In this document: positions 52,966 to 61,615 of the stretch, piece by piece | Layout of the letters: each line of letters begins with the position of its first letter | Position numbering within the stretch: the first letter of the stretch is position 1 | Source: Pseudooceanicola atlanticus | GTDB lineage: Bacteria; Pseudomonadota; Alphaproteobacteria; Rhodobacterales; Rhodobacteraceae | DNA length: 64,000 bases | Assembly: GCF_000768315.1 (NCBI RefSeq) | Contig: NZ_AQQX01000008.1 | Location: 62,001 to 126,000, forward strand | Reading direction: 5' to 3' | Translations under genes and position numbers: made by a program | Notes under the pieces: model-generated | What the model was told of the DNA's origin: nothing | The model's database searches: none | What the model saw: the letters and a program-made list of their open reading frames with translations, nothing else

Positions 52966-53388
52966 TCAGGGAAAACGGGCCTGGCTGTCGCGGATGACCA
53001 GCACCTGCGACCGCGCCAGCCCGTCACGCCGGGCTTCGTGGGCTTCAATATATTCCGGATCGAGCCACATGTTGGCCAGCGCCTGGGGCGAGGGGTAGCG
53101 GGTCAGGATCGCGGCGTCCCAATCCTCTTCCTCGTTCATGGAGAAACAGAACTCGGCGGGACCGAAAAAGACCTGCTTGCCGCCGGCACGGGCAAAGGAC
53201 GGGCCGACGCCCTGCATGTAACGCCCGTAATCGGCCATGCCGGTTTCCGGCACAAAGCTGAGCAGGTTTAGGATCAGCACCGCCTCGTCACCGGGCAGGG
53301 CCAGGATTTTCTCCCATTCCTCGCGGGTCGGGGCCGCGCCGTCTTCGCCATGGGTGTCGATGAGGGTCTCGACGAGGTCGGAGGTCAT
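52966..53388 (-). CDS. DUF1330-like (ferredoxin-like fold) protein
   Basis: 140 residues. The core LILNLLSFVPETGMADYGRYMQGVGPSFARAGGKQVFFGPAEFCFSMNEEEDWDAAILTRYPSPQALANMWLDPEYIEAHEARRDGLARSQVLVI is the dimeric alpha/beta barrel of DUF1330, with the WDAAILTRYPSPQA and EAHEARRDGL stretches conserved. No enzymatic function is established. It overlaps the acyl-CoA ligase gene by 4 bases, so it is translationally coupled and could assist its pathway. Confidence 0.83.
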   Translation of the reverse strand: MTSDLVETLIDTHGEDGAAPTREEWEKILALPGDEAVLILNLLSFVPETGMADYGRYMQGVGPSFARAGGKQVFFGPAEFCFSMNEEEDWDAAILTRYPSPQALANMWLDPEYIEAHEARRDGLARSQVLVIRDSQARFP

Positions 53389-54911
53389 GACATCTCCCGT
53401 TGTTCGGCCCAGATGGCGCGAAGGGATTTGCGCACCAGCTTGCCATTCGGATTGCGGGGCATGTCGTCAAGATGGACGAAGGCCCGTGGCTGTTTGTACC
53501 GCGCCAGGCGTTCGGAGGCGATGCCTTTCAGCATGGCTTCGTCCAGCTTCTCGGGGCCGGTATAGAAGGCGATGATCAGCCTTGCGTCGGCCTTCACCTC
53601 GCAATCGGTGACGCCGATTTCGCGGATGCCCGGAATGTCGGCCAGGGCGCTTTCGACCTCGATGGGGGACACGCGATAGCCTCCGGCATTCATCATGTCA
53701 TCAGCCCGCGCCATGTAGGTGATCTGGCCGTCCTCATCCATGGTGCCGTGATCGCCGGTGAGGAACCATTCGTCCTGCATGCGGGCGCGGGCCTCGTCCT
53801 CGGCCCCGAAATATCCCAGCATCAGGCCCGGATCCTCGCGATGGATCGCGATCACGCCTTCCTCGCCAATGGGCACTGGACCGTCCGGTCCAACGACGGC
53901 AACGCGGCGTCCGACCTGAGGCTGCCCCAGCGCGCCGGACTTGGCCGGGGTGGAGGGCGACCCGGAGATGAAGGTGGAGCATTCGGACATGCCGAACGCC
54001 TCGTAGAGCTCGCCACCGCCCGCATCGCGCCAGGCATCGCGGATCGTGTCCGACACCTTTTCGCCCGCAGTCAGACCATGGCGCAGATGCGGCAGGGAGA
54101 GCTTTTCGTGATGGCTGAGGATTTTACGATAAACGCCCGGAGCTGCAGCAAAAATCGTTGCCTCGTGACGCTTCATCAGCAGCGGCAGCGCCTGCGCCTC
54201 GACCCCTTCGGCAGGGATCAGCGCCGTCGCGCCAACGGACCACGGATCCATCAACCCGGTGCCCAGCGTATACGTCCAGTTGAAGGCCCCGGCATGCATC
54301 AGCCGGTCGCTTTCGCCCAGCCCGTACCAGCCGTCATGCATCATCTTGCGCGCCCAGATGGCCCGGTGCGCATGCATCACGGCGCGCGGGTTTCCGGAGG
54401 TGCCGGAGGTGTAGACGATATAGGCCAGACGGTTCGGATCACCCATGTGATAATCTGCGGGAGGCAGATCCCGCATCGCGGTCAGCGCCTCGGTCCCGAT
54501 GACCGGAATGTCGACCTGCGGGCAGGCAATCCCATCGCCCAGCAGGATGCCGGCCGGGCCCAGCCCGTCGACCATCTTGGCCACTTCGCGTTCGGTCAGT
54601 TGCGATGAGGTCGGCACCGGAACCAACCCGACGGCGATCGCCCCGAGATAGGCGATCGGGAACTCGACATTGTTGCCCAGCCGCATGAGCAGGATGTCCC
54701 CGGGTTTGAAACCGGCCTCCAGCAGCCCCGTGCCGGTGCCGCGCACCGCGGCGGCCAGCTTGGCATAGGACCAGCGCTCGGCGCCGGAGAGGCCAAGGAT
54801 CGACAGCGCGACCTTGTCGGCCAGGCGATCCGCATGGGCCAGCACATGGGCGGCCAGGTTGAACGGGGACGGGCAGGGGGCGGCAGGGCCCTTGTCGAAG
54901 ATCGAGAGCAT
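53385..54911 (-). CDS. AMP-forming acyl-CoA ligase (benzoate-CoA-ligase-like)
   Basis: 508 residues, full ANL length. A3 is LAYIVYTSGTSGNPRAVMHAHRAIWARKMM, A5 is GGELYEAFGMSECSTFISGSPSTP, A7/A8 is EWFLTGDHGTMDEDGQITYMARADDMMNAGGYRVSPIEVESALADIPGI, and A10 is PRNPNGKLVRKSLR with the catalytic Lys. The A3-region and short N-terminus resemble benzoate or aryl-CoA ligases of Rhodobacterales. It activates a carboxylic acid for CoA thioester formation. It is divergent from the XRE-cupin regulator at 54993, which probably controls it. Confidence 0.92.
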   Translation of the reverse strand: MLSIFDKGPAAPCPSPFNLAAHVLAHADRLADKVALSILGLSGAERWSYAKLAAAVRGTGTGLLEAGFKPGDILLMRLGNNVEFPIAYLGAIAVGLVPVPTSSQLTEREVAKMVDGLGPAGILLGDGIACPQVDIPVIGTEALTAMRDLPPADYHMGDPNRLAYIVYTSGTSGNPRAVMHAHRAIWARKMMHDGWYGLGESDRLMHAGAFNWTYTLGTGLMDPWSVGATALIPAEGVEAQALPLLMKRHEATIFAAAPGVYRKILSHHEKLSLPHLRHGLTAGEKVSDTIRDAWRDAGGGELYEAFGMSECSTFISGSPSTPAKSGALGQPQVGRRVAVVGPDGPVPIGEEGVIAIHREDPGLMLGYFGAEDEARARMQDEWFLTGDHGTMDEDGQITYMARADDMMNAGGYRVSPIEVESALADIPGIREIGVTDCEVKADARLIIAFYTGPEKLDEAMLKGIASERLARYKQPRAFVHLDDMPRNPNGKLVRKSLRAIWAEQREMS

Positions 54912-54992
54912 GGCAAAGGGTTAGGCCCCGGCGGCGCGGGGCGCAAGGGGGCAGTTGCCAACACCTGTACCCGCGCCCTATGTAGCAACGCC

Positions 54993-55616
54993 ATGACAGA
55001 GACCGACCCGAAATCCCTGATCCGGATCGCCCGCGAGAGCGGAGAGAGCGATACCGGCGTGCCGCTCGACCTCGGGGATCGGGTACGGCAGTTGCGCAAG
55101 GAGCGCGACTGGACGCTGGAACAGGCGGCGCAGAAGGCCGGGCTGGCGCGCTCCACCCTGTCGAAGATCGAAAACGGGCAGATGTCGCCGACCTATGACG
55201 CGCTGCGCAAGCTGGCGACCGGGTTGGGGATCTCCGTCCCGCAGCTTTTCACACCGCCCGAGCAGGCGAGGGTCAACGGGCGACGCACGATCACCCGCAG
55301 TGGAGAGGGCGCGGCCCATGCGACCGCGACCTATGAACATGAATTGCTGGCGGAGACGCTGACGCGCAAACAGATGTTGCCCTACAGGGCACGGGTGCGG
55401 GCGCGCAGCATGGAGGAATTCGACGGCTGGGTGCGTCATGACGGCGAGGAGTTTCTCTATGTCCTCACCGGGGTGATCCGGCTTTACACCGAATTCTACG
55501 AACCCATCGAGATGCGGCGCGGGGACAGCGCCTATTACGATGCCTCGATGGGCCACAATGTCGTGTCGGTCAGCGATGACGACGCGACGATCCTGTGGGT
55601 CACGTCGCTGACCTGA
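54993..55616 (+). CDS. XRE-family regulator with C-terminal cupin domain
   Basis: 207 residues from the ATG at 54993, which lies in the gap between divergent genes. The HTH is LGDRVRQLRKERDWTLEQAAQKAGLARSTLSKIENGQMSPTYDALRKLATGLGISVPQLF, and the cupin barrel is MLPYRARVRARSMEEFDGWVRHDGEEFLYVLTGVIRLYTEFYEPIEMRRGDSAYYDASMGHNVVS. This is the SutR/PuuR-like architecture, in which the cupin senses a small metabolite. Divergent from the acyl-CoA ligase, its likely target. It ends at a hairpin, 55633-55655. Confidence 0.91.
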   Translation: MTETDPKSLIRIARESGESDTGVPLDLGDRVRQLRKERDWTLEQAAQKAGLARSTLSKIENGQMSPTYDALRKLATGLGISVPQLFTPPEQARVNGRRTITRSGEGAAHATATYEHELLAETLTRKQMLPYRARVRARSMEEFDGWVRHDGEEFLYVLTGVIRLYTEFYEPIEMRRGDSAYYDASMGHNVVSVSDDDATILWVTSLT

Positions 55617-55632
55617 AACCCCGACCCTGAAA

Positions 55633-55655
55633 CCCCGACCGGCGACCGGTCGGGG
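55633..55655. terminator. Hairpin between convergent XRE and CsbD-like genes
   Basis: Perfect 10-bp stem CCCCGACCGG-CGA-CCGGTCGGGG, no U-run. The 14-base unit TGAAACCCCGACCC starting at the XRE stop (55614) is followed directly by TGAAACCCCGACC (55628), a tandem duplication whose second copy forms the left arm. Confidence 0.55.
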
Positions 55656-55663
55656 AGGCAAGG

Positions 55664-56008
55664 TTACTGCCGCCCCATAGGTTCGGCCGCTTCACCTTCG
55701 GCACCGAAGATATCGTCGCGGTCATAGGGGTCTTCGCCATCCCCCAGGTGCCGCGCGGCATCCGAGATATTCTTGTTGTCGCGGGTTTCGTCCATCAGGA
55801 CATCGGTGGGGGCGTGGCCCATCCGCCAGTCTTCGACCTGTGCCAGCGTATCGGTGGCCGGCTCGCCGGTCACTTCGGACAGGTACATCGCCAGGGAGGT
55901 GGCGGTTCCGTCCAGCGCCAGCACGTCATCTTCCTCGGCATCGGGCCAATGGTCGATGATGGCGGGGGTGAAAGCTTCCCAGTTACGGCTGATCTGTGCC
56001 CATTGCAT
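55664..56008 (-). CDS. CsbD-like small stress protein, extended
   Basis: 114 residues from ATG 56006-56008 (GGAG seven bases upstream). The N-terminus MQWAQISRNWEAFTPAIIDHWPDAEEDDVLALDGTATSLAMYLSEVTG is similar in layout to CsbD (W-xx-I-xx-W-xx-F and later W) but the basic CsbD core is replaced by an acidic one. A disordered acidic tail follows. CsbD proteins are stress-induced with unknown role. Alternatively it is an unrelated Rhodobacterales family that only shares the N-terminal tryptophan pattern. Single gene. Confidence 0.6.
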   Translation of the reverse strand: MQWAQISRNWEAFTPAIIDHWPDAEEDDVLALDGTATSLAMYLSEVTGEPATDTLAQVEDWRMGHAPTDVLMDETRDNKNISDAARHLGDGEDPYDRDDIFGAEGEAAEPMGRQ

Positions 56009-56112
56009 CTGTCTGCTCCTCAAATTGCTCGTTCGACACAGGGAAAACGACGAAGCCGGGGCCGGGTTCCCGACCTCACGCTTTTGCGAGGAGGCGTGGC
56101 AGATGCGTGACG

Positions 56113-56586
56113 CTACTTCTTGCCGATCCGATCCAGCGTTGCCTTGAGCTCGGACGGGTCGAGGGTTTCGATCGCGTGTTTCAGCAGGGCACCGGCGCGA
56201 CGGTCGAGGATATCATAGGCGGCGCGAAAGCCGCTTTCCCACAGGTCCTCGGGCAGGGCGGCCGGATCCTCCAGCCCCCAATGGGCGCGCACCGGCTGGC
56301 CGGGCCAGACCGGGCAGGCCCCGCCCGCGACCCGGGCGCAGACGGTAATGACCATGTCGATCTCGGGCGCGTCGGGGCCGGTGAACTCGTCCCAGCTTTT
56401 CGACCGAAGGCGCGATGTGTCGTGATCCATTTCCTCCAGCAGCTTGAGTGCCTGGGGGTGGATCGACCCGGTCGGGTGCGACCCCGCGGACCAGGCTTGG
56501 ACACGGCCACCCCCACGGTCGTTCAGAATGGCTTCAAGCAGGATGGACCGGACGGAATTCCCGGCGCAGAGGACAAGTATGTTCAT
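56113..56586 (-). CDS. ArsC, low-molecular-weight-phosphatase-type arsenate reductase
   Basis: 157 residues. The P-loop is CAGNSVRS (C7-x5-R13), and the redox cysteines are C83 and C91 (TVCARVAGGACPVWPG), as in thioredoxin-linked arsenate reductases of the LMW-PTP type. The motif HWGLEDPA is also typical. It reduces arsenate to arsenite. No ars operon is adjacent, so arsenite export must be elsewhere. It could instead act as a phosphatase, but the Cys triad favours reductase. Confidence 0.9.
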   Translation of the reverse strand: MNILVLCAGNSVRSILLEAILNDRGGGRVQAWSAGSHPTGSIHPQALKLLEEMDHDTSRLRSKSWDEFTGPDAPEIDMVITVCARVAGGACPVWPGQPVRAHWGLEDPAALPEDLWESGFRAAYDILDRRAGALLKHAIETLDPSELKATLDRIGKK

Positions 56587-56636
56587 GCGATGTGCTGGTA
56601 GAGGGGGCCTGTGACAGCCCGGTGACGGGAGAGAGT

Positions 56637-58457
56637 CTATCCCTCATCATACCACCAGATTTCCGGCAGGAAGTAGACGGAATCGCCATAGAGCGGCACC
56701 CTATCCTCGGCATATTTCAGCTCTTTCACATGAGCGATGCGCCCCTTGTCGAAAGTGTGGATCGGAATCACGTAGCGCCCGGCGGTCAGCAGACGGTCCA
56801 GTGCCCGCACGGCGGCAGTGAAATCCTCGGAAGACCGGCTTTCGACCATGGCGTCGACCATCGAATCGATGGCCTGGCTTTCCACCCCCATCAGGTTGCG
56901 TGACCCCGGCGTGTTGGCGATGTCAGACCCCCAATACAGACGCTGGTCATTGCCCGGCGACAGCGAAAATTGCCGGCGGATATCGGTCATGTCGAAATCG
57001 AAATCCTGCAGGCGCAGCTGGTATTGGGCCGGGTCCACGATCTCGACCCGCATGGTGATGCCCAGACGTTCCAGCGCCTTGCCGTAGAGGTCCGAGATCG
57101 TCTGAAACTCGTTCGCACCTTGTCGTAGCAAAAGTGTAAATTCGAACGGCTTTCCGTTGCTGTTTGCCAACGCACCGTTCTGAATTGTCCAACCCGCCTC
57201 TTCCAGCAGCGCGACCGCTTTGCGGATGTTGCCGCGGTTGCGGGGGGAGCCGTCGGATTGCGGCAGCGCATAGCCTTCAAGCGCGCCTTTGGGGATGTTG
57301 TCTGCGAAAGGCGCCAGCAACTCGCGCACCCGGCCCTCGGCGGGACCGTCCTGCATCGCCAGCTCGGACCCCGAGAAATAGGAGGTGATGCGGGGCTGCC
57401 GCCCGCCGGTCAGGGTTTCGTTGATATATTCGAAGTTGAACGCGTGGATCATCGCATCCCGCACCCGGATGTCGTCGAACGGCGGTTTACGGGTGTTCAT
57501 TACGAAGCCGGTGATACCGGAGGGGCGCTCGGAGGGGATTTCGCTCAGTTCGATGTCGCCGGCGCGGACGGCAGGGAAATCGTAGTCGCGGTTCCACTTC
57601 TCGGCGTTGAATTCGCGGATGTAGCTGATCTCCTGGCCCTTGAAGGCCTCGAAAAGGACGGCACTGTCACCGTAGAACTCGATCTTGATCTCGTCGAAAT
57701 TGTTGGTGCCGCGGCGGATCGGTAGGTCCGCGCCCCAGTAATCGGGGTTCCGCGTCAGGGTGACGGACCGGGCCGGGGTGAAATCGCTGATGACATAGGG
57801 GGCGGAGCCGATGGGCGGTTCCTCGAGGCTCAGCTTGGCGAAATCCTTGCCTTCGAACTGCGCCTTCTTGAGGATCGGCCGCAGCCCGGTGATCAGCGCC
57901 AACTCGCGGTCCTGCTTGGAAAAGGTGAACCGGACAGAGCGCGGCCCGGTCTGTTCCACGCTTTCCAGAAGCGACCAAAGCCCCCGATACCGGGCGTTTC
58001 CTTCCGTCCCCAGGGTTTCGTAGGACCAGATCACGTCTTCGATGGTCACCGGGGTGCCGTCGGAGAATCGGGCCTCTTCCCGCAGGGTGAATTCGACCCA
58101 GGAACGGTCGTCAGGCACCTCGACCGATTCGGCTAAAAGACCGTAAACGGTGAATGGTTCGTCCTGGGACCGGTACATCAGGCTTTCGGAAATCAGGAAA
58201 CGCAGTTGCCAGGGCGGGTTCCCGGTGATGACGTAAGGGTTGAGGCTGTCAAAGCCGCCCTCGTTCCCGCTGACCAGCGTCCCGCCCTTGGGGGCCTCGG
58301 GATTGAGGTAGGGTAAGGACACAAAATCAGGTGGAAGGGCGGGCTCTCCGTACATAGCTATGCCATGGCTGGGCTCTGCCCGAGTCGGTCCGGTCAAAGC
58401 CGCGAGGGCCAGTGTCCCGGCAAGCGCGACGTGTGTGACGAAAAAATGTGGCCTCAT
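56637..58457 (-). CDS. Periplasmic substrate-binding protein, YejA-like (peptide ABC transporter)
   Basis: 606 residues. The signal peptide is MRPHFFVTHVALAGTLALAALTGPTRA. The mature SBP_bac_5 fold shows HGIAMYGEPALPPDFVSLPYLNPEAPKGGTLVSGNEGGFDSLNPYVITG (the YejA-type N-terminus), WVEFTLREEARFSDGTPVTIEDVIWSYETL and GSAPYVISDFTPARSVTLTRNPDYWG. YejA homologues bind oligopeptides or related compounds for a YejBEF permease; no permease or ATPase gene is adjacent, so this binding protein is an orphan here or its partners lie elsewhere. Confidence 0.94.
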   Translation of the reverse strand: MRPHFFVTHVALAGTLALAALTGPTRAEPSHGIAMYGEPALPPDFVSLPYLNPEAPKGGTLVSGNEGGFDSLNPYVITGNPPWQLRFLISESLMYRSQDEPFTVYGLLAESVEVPDDRSWVEFTLREEARFSDGTPVTIEDVIWSYETLGTEGNARYRGLWSLLESVEQTGPRSVRFTFSKQDRELALITGLRPILKKAQFEGKDFAKLSLEEPPIGSAPYVISDFTPARSVTLTRNPDYWGADLPIRRGTNNFDEIKIEFYGDSAVLFEAFKGQEISYIREFNAEKWNRDYDFPAVRAGDIELSEIPSERPSGITGFVMNTRKPPFDDIRVRDAMIHAFNFEYINETLTGGRQPRITSYFSGSELAMQDGPAEGRVRELLAPFADNIPKGALEGYALPQSDGSPRNRGNIRKAVALLEEAGWTIQNGALANSNGKPFEFTLLLRQGANEFQTISDLYGKALERLGITMRVEIVDPAQYQLRLQDFDFDMTDIRRQFSLSPGNDQRLYWGSDIANTPGSRNLMGVESQAIDSMVDAMVESRSSEDFTAAVRALDRLLTAGRYVIPIHTFDKGRIAHVKELKYAEDRVPLYGDSVYFLPEIWWYDEG

Positions 58458-58536
58458 TTTGGCAACAATCCCTGCTTAGCCTGTCTCTGTTGACCGGGAC
58501 GCTATCTAGGCTTTCACGTCTTATCAAACTTTTAGC

Positions 58537-58565
58537 TTGGAACCGGGCCGATCATTGCTTATAAA
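58537..58565 (+). promoter_or_regulatory. Predicted sigma-70 promoter of a small RNA
   Basis: TTGGAA at 58537-58542 and TATAAA at 58560-58565 are separated by exactly 17 bases. The predicted start is near 58572. There is no reading frame behind it, but a terminator follows at 58621. Confidence 0.6.
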
Positions 58566-58571
58566 GAGAGC

Positions 58572-58647
58572 ACTGCTCGATAGGTTTCTTGCCTGTATGA
58601 AACCTGCCTCAATAACTTAACGCCGGCTTCGTGCCGGCGTTTTTTTT
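58572..58647 (+). ncRNA. Candidate small RNA of about 76 nt
   Basis: Predicted from a sigma-70 promoter (58537-58565), an internal hairpin AGGTTTC / GAAACCT (58582-58588, 58599-58605; 10-base loop TTGCCTGTAT), an unpaired A/U-rich linker, and a perfect terminator CGCCGGC-TTCGT-GCCGGCG (58621-58639) with eight T. There is no start codon with a ribosome site. It is divergent from the YejA-like gene. Probably a trans-acting sRNA; Hfq use is suggested by the U-rich tail. No family recognised. Confidence 0.6.
58621..58647 (+). terminator. Strong intrinsic terminator
   Basis: Stem CGCCGGC / GCCGGCG with loop TTCGT, extended by an AA/TT pair, and eight T at 58640-58647. No coding gene precedes it on this strand, so it must end a short transcript. 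Confidence 0.93.
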
Positions 58648-59022
58648 GGCCGCGCGACAGCCCCTCGATCCCTTATGTGCAAGCCTGTGATGGCATGACC
58701 GCCGCGCATCGCCCGCCGCATCTGACGGTGTCACCTCATGGCAGGTGGCTGAACACCACCGGGGCATTGGAGGACGAGAATCGGGGGTCTTGGCTGGCGG
58801 TTCGCGCTGGCTGGATCGGGCGGCTATAGCAGGCGGATCCCCCCTTTGGACAAGCGAGGGAATTTCCGTAGGCGATTTGGCGCGCATGACCGTGGATCGG
58901 GTCGGAATGCCGTTCACGCATTTGTGCCGCACCACACGGAACGGCGGCCCCGTTTCCACGGTTTCCTTTGCGCGCGCAGCAACTATGCTGCGACACAGCG
59001 ACATTTCAAAAGGAGAGCTGCG
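58648..59022. other. Intergenic region upstream of bdhA
   Basis: No gene seen. An open frame that joins bdhA runs through the right part from 58846 but lacks a ribosome site. One inverted repeat, CGCAGC-AACTAT-GCTGCG (58975-58992), lies 30 bases upstream of bdhA and may be an operator. GC-rich palindromic sequence of unclear use fills the left part. Confidence 0.55.
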
Positions 59023-59796
59023 ATGTCACTTGCAGGAAAAACCGTCATCGTCACCGGGTCCAATTCCGGGATCGGTCTGGGCGTTGCCCGCAGCTTTGCC
59101 GGCGCAGGGGCCAAGATCGTTCTGAACTCCTTCACCGACAACGACGACGATCACAAGCTGGCCAAGGACATGTCGGAGGAATTCGGCACCGAGGTCCGCT
59201 ATATCCAGGCCGACATGTCCAAGGGCGATCAATGCCGGGCCCTGATCGAAAAGGCCGGGGCCTGCGATATCCTGGTGAACAATGCCGGGATCCAGCACGT
59301 CGCCCCGATCGACGAGTTTCCGCAGGACAAGTGGGATGCGATCATCGCGATCAACATGTCCTCGGCCTTCCATACCACCGCGGCGGCCCTGCCGATGATG
59401 CGCAAGGCCGGCTGGGGCCGGATCATCAACATCGCCTCGGCCCATGGCCTGCGCGCGTCCCCGTTCAAATCGGCCTATGTGACCGCGAAACATGGCGTGG
59501 TCGGCATGACCAAGACCGTCGGCCTGGAAACCGCCAAGGAACAGATCACCTGCAACGCGATCTGCCCCGGCTACGTGCTGACCCCTCTGGTCGAGGCGCA
59601 GATCCCCGACACCGCCAAGGAATACAACATGTCCGAGGACGAGGTGATCGAGAAGGTTATCCTGGCCAAGCAGCCGTCCAAGGAATTCGCCACCGTCGAA
59701 CAGATCGGCGACCTGGCGGTCTTCCTGGCCTCCGACTCGGCCGCGCAGATCACCGGGCAAGCGCTGCCCGTCGATGGCGGCTGGACTGCGGCCTGA
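59023..59796 (+). CDS. bdhA: 3-hydroxybutyrate dehydrogenase
   Basis: 257 residues from ATG 59023 with AAAAGGAGAG upstream. SDR features: VIVTGSNSGIGLGVARSFAGAGA (TGxxxGIG), DILVNNAGIQHV (NNAG), INIASAHGLRASPFKSAYVTAKHGVVG (S-Y-K catalytic set) and CNAICPGYVLTPLVEAQIP. The AHGLRASPFK and VEAQIPD stretches fit BdhA. It interconverts 3-hydroxybutyrate and acetoacetate with NAD, serving polyhydroxybutyrate turnover. The patatin-like gene follows directly. Confidence 0.94.
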   Translation: MSLAGKTVIVTGSNSGIGLGVARSFAGAGAKIVLNSFTDNDDDHKLAKDMSEEFGTEVRYIQADMSKGDQCRALIEKAGACDILVNNAGIQHVAPIDEFPQDKWDAIIAINMSSAFHTTAAALPMMRKAGWGRIINIASAHGLRASPFKSAYVTAKHGVVGMTKTVGLETAKEQITCNAICPGYVLTPLVEAQIPDTAKEYNMSEDEVIEKVILAKQPSKEFATVEQIGDLAVFLASDSAAQITGQALPVDGGWTAA

Positions 59797-59800
59797 GGGC

Positions 59801-60862
59801 GTGGCCAAGCACCGCATAAACCTCGCGCTCCAGGGGGGCGGCGCCCATGGCGCTTATACCTGGGGCGTGTTGGATCGCCTGCTGGACGAGGAAGATATCG
59901 AGATTGCCGGGATCTCCGGCACTTCGGCAGGGGCGCTGAACGGCGCGGCCTACAAGTCCGGCTGGATGCGGGGTGGGCGCGAAGGCGCCCGCGCCACCCT
60001 GAACGACCTGTGGACGCGGATGGGGGCGGTCAACGACATGCGGCTGCCCGGCTGGATGGCTGCCCCCTTCACGGTGATGGAAAAGCTCTTCACGCCCTCG
60101 ACCTCGGAACTGGCCAAGGCGATGGAGTTCGCGCCGCCGTTCCTGGCCGCCGACGCGCTCAGCCATATCAGCTCTCCCTATTCTTACGGGCCGTTCTACC
60201 GCAATCCGCTGGACCAGGTGGTCCGGTCCTTCGATTACGAATCCGTCTGCGCCGATGGCGGGCCGCGGCTGTTCGTCTGTGCCACCAATGTGCGCACGGG
60301 CAAGGTGCGCATCTTCACCAAAGACGAAATCACGACCGAGGCGATCCTGGCCTCGGCCTGTCTGCCCACGATCTTCCAGGCTGTCGAGATTTACGACCCG
60401 AACACCGAACGGGACGAGGCCTATTGGGATGGCGGCTATTCCGGCAACCCGGCGCTGTTCCCGTTGTTCGATCAGGACCTGCCCGACGACATCGTCATCG
60501 TGAACATCAACCCGCTGGAGCGGGACGAGATCCCGATGACCCCGCAACAGATCGACAACCGGGTGAACGAGATCAGCTTCAACTCTTCGCTGTTGCGTGA
60601 ACTGCGCGCCATCGCCTTCGTGCAGCGGCTGATCGAGGAAAAGCGGGTCGAACCGAAGCAGATGAAGAACGTGCTGGTTCACATGATCGCCGATGACGCC
60701 ATCATGCAGGATCTGTCCGTGGCGACCAAGATGCTGCCCAACCCGGTTCTGCTGACCAAGTTGAAGGAGGCAGGCCGGCAAGCGACCGAAGAGTTCCTTG
60801 CCAAGAACCTGTCGTCACTTGGTAAGACCTCGACGGTCGATTTGCCGGAAATGCTTAACTGA
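59801..60862 (+). CDS. Patatin-like phospholipase
   Basis: 353 residues from GTG 59801, which gives the conserved MAKHRINLALQGGGAHGAYTWG; an ATG 27 bases earlier overlaps bdhA. Oxyanion loop GGGAHGAY, catalytic Ser in GISGTSAGALNG (S42) and catalytic Asp in YWDGGYSGNP (D-G-G/A). A cytosolic lipid acyl hydrolase by family. The gene pair bdhA-patatin is common in Rhodobacterales, so a role at polyhydroxybutyrate granules or in membrane lipid turnover is plausible. Substrate unproven. Confidence 0.92.
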   Translation: MAKHRINLALQGGGAHGAYTWGVLDRLLDEEDIEIAGISGTSAGALNGAAYKSGWMRGGREGARATLNDLWTRMGAVNDMRLPGWMAAPFTVMEKLFTPSTSELAKAMEFAPPFLAADALSHISSPYSYGPFYRNPLDQVVRSFDYESVCADGGPRLFVCATNVRTGKVRIFTKDEITTEAILASACLPTIFQAVEIYDPNTERDEAYWDGGYSGNPALFPLFDQDLPDDIVIVNINPLERDEIPMTPQQIDNRVNEISFNSSLLRELRAIAFVQRLIEEKRVEPKQMKNVLVHMIADDAIMQDLSVATKMLPNPVLLTKLKEAGRQATEEFLAKNLSSLGKTSTVDLPEMLN

Positions 60863-60871
60863 GCCGACGAC

Positions 60872-61546
60872 TTAGCGCGGCGGCTTGGTCGGATCCTTGC
60901 CGTTGGGGTAGACCAGCCCGGCCGAGATCACCAGCTTGGCCGCGTCTTCGACGGTCATGTCCAGCTCGATCACGTCTTCCTTGGGGAAGAACAGCAGGAA
61001 GCCCGAGGTCGGGTTCGGCGTGGTCGGCACGAAGACCGACATCAGCGGCGATCCGGTTTCGGCGCGCTGGTTGACCTCGCCCTTCGCCTCGGTCGAGACG
61101 AAGCCGATGGCCCAGATGCCCTTGCGCGGATATTGCACGAGGCAGGCCTTTTCAAAGCTGCGCTCGGTCTGGGCAAAGACCGTTTCCGCGATCTGCTTGG
61201 CTCCGGAATAGATCGACCGGACAAAGGGCATCCGTTCGACCAGCGTTTCCGCGTAGCGGATCAGCGACCGGCCGATCAGCCCCTTGGCGATCCAGCCCAC
61301 GATGATCGTGAACACCAGGAAGAAGATGATACCGACGCCACGCAGGTTGATGCCGATGTATTTCTCGGGCTGGAAGGTCTGCGGCACCAGCGGCAGCACG
61401 ACGCCGTCCACCCAGCCCGCAAGGGTCCAGAGCAGCCAGATCGTCAGCCCGACCGGGGCAATCACCACGATGCCGGTCAGGAAACTGGACCGGAGCCGGG
61501 CCAGCAGACCCGGTTTTGGCGGCTTTTCGTTGAGTGGGTCCGTCAT
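60872..61546 (-). CDS. DUF502-family membrane protein
   Basis: 224 residues. Two membrane segments near 20-45 and 72-92 (FLTGIVVIAPVGLTIWLLWTLAGWVDG, GVGIIFFLVFTIIVGWIAKGLIG), then the DUF502 core ETLVERMPFVRSIYSGAKQIAETVF, ACLVQYPRKGIWAIGFVST and SVFVPTTPNPTSGFLLFFPKEDVIELDMTVEDAAKLVISAG. The family occurs across bacteria and plants (COV/LCV proteins), with possible trafficking or envelope roles. Convergent with the patatin gene; no operon partner. Confidence 0.92.
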   Translation of the reverse strand: MTDPLNEKPPKPGLLARLRSSFLTGIVVIAPVGLTIWLLWTLAGWVDGVVLPLVPQTFQPEKYIGINLRGVGIIFFLVFTIIVGWIAKGLIGRSLIRYAETLVERMPFVRSIYSGAKQIAETVFAQTERSFEKACLVQYPRKGIWAIGFVSTEAKGEVNQRAETGSPLMSVFVPTTPNPTSGFLLFFPKEDVIELDMTVEDAAKLVISAGLVYPNGKDPTKPPR

Positions 61547-61615
61547 CGCGGCCTTCCGGAGAGTATCGGCCAGAAACTAGGCATTGCCGGGGGCAGCGGC
61601 AATGGTGAACACGGT

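Noticed and set aside
58846-59022. N-terminal extension of bdhA by 59 codons
   Set aside because: No family member has it; the ATG at 59023 has a strong ribosome site.
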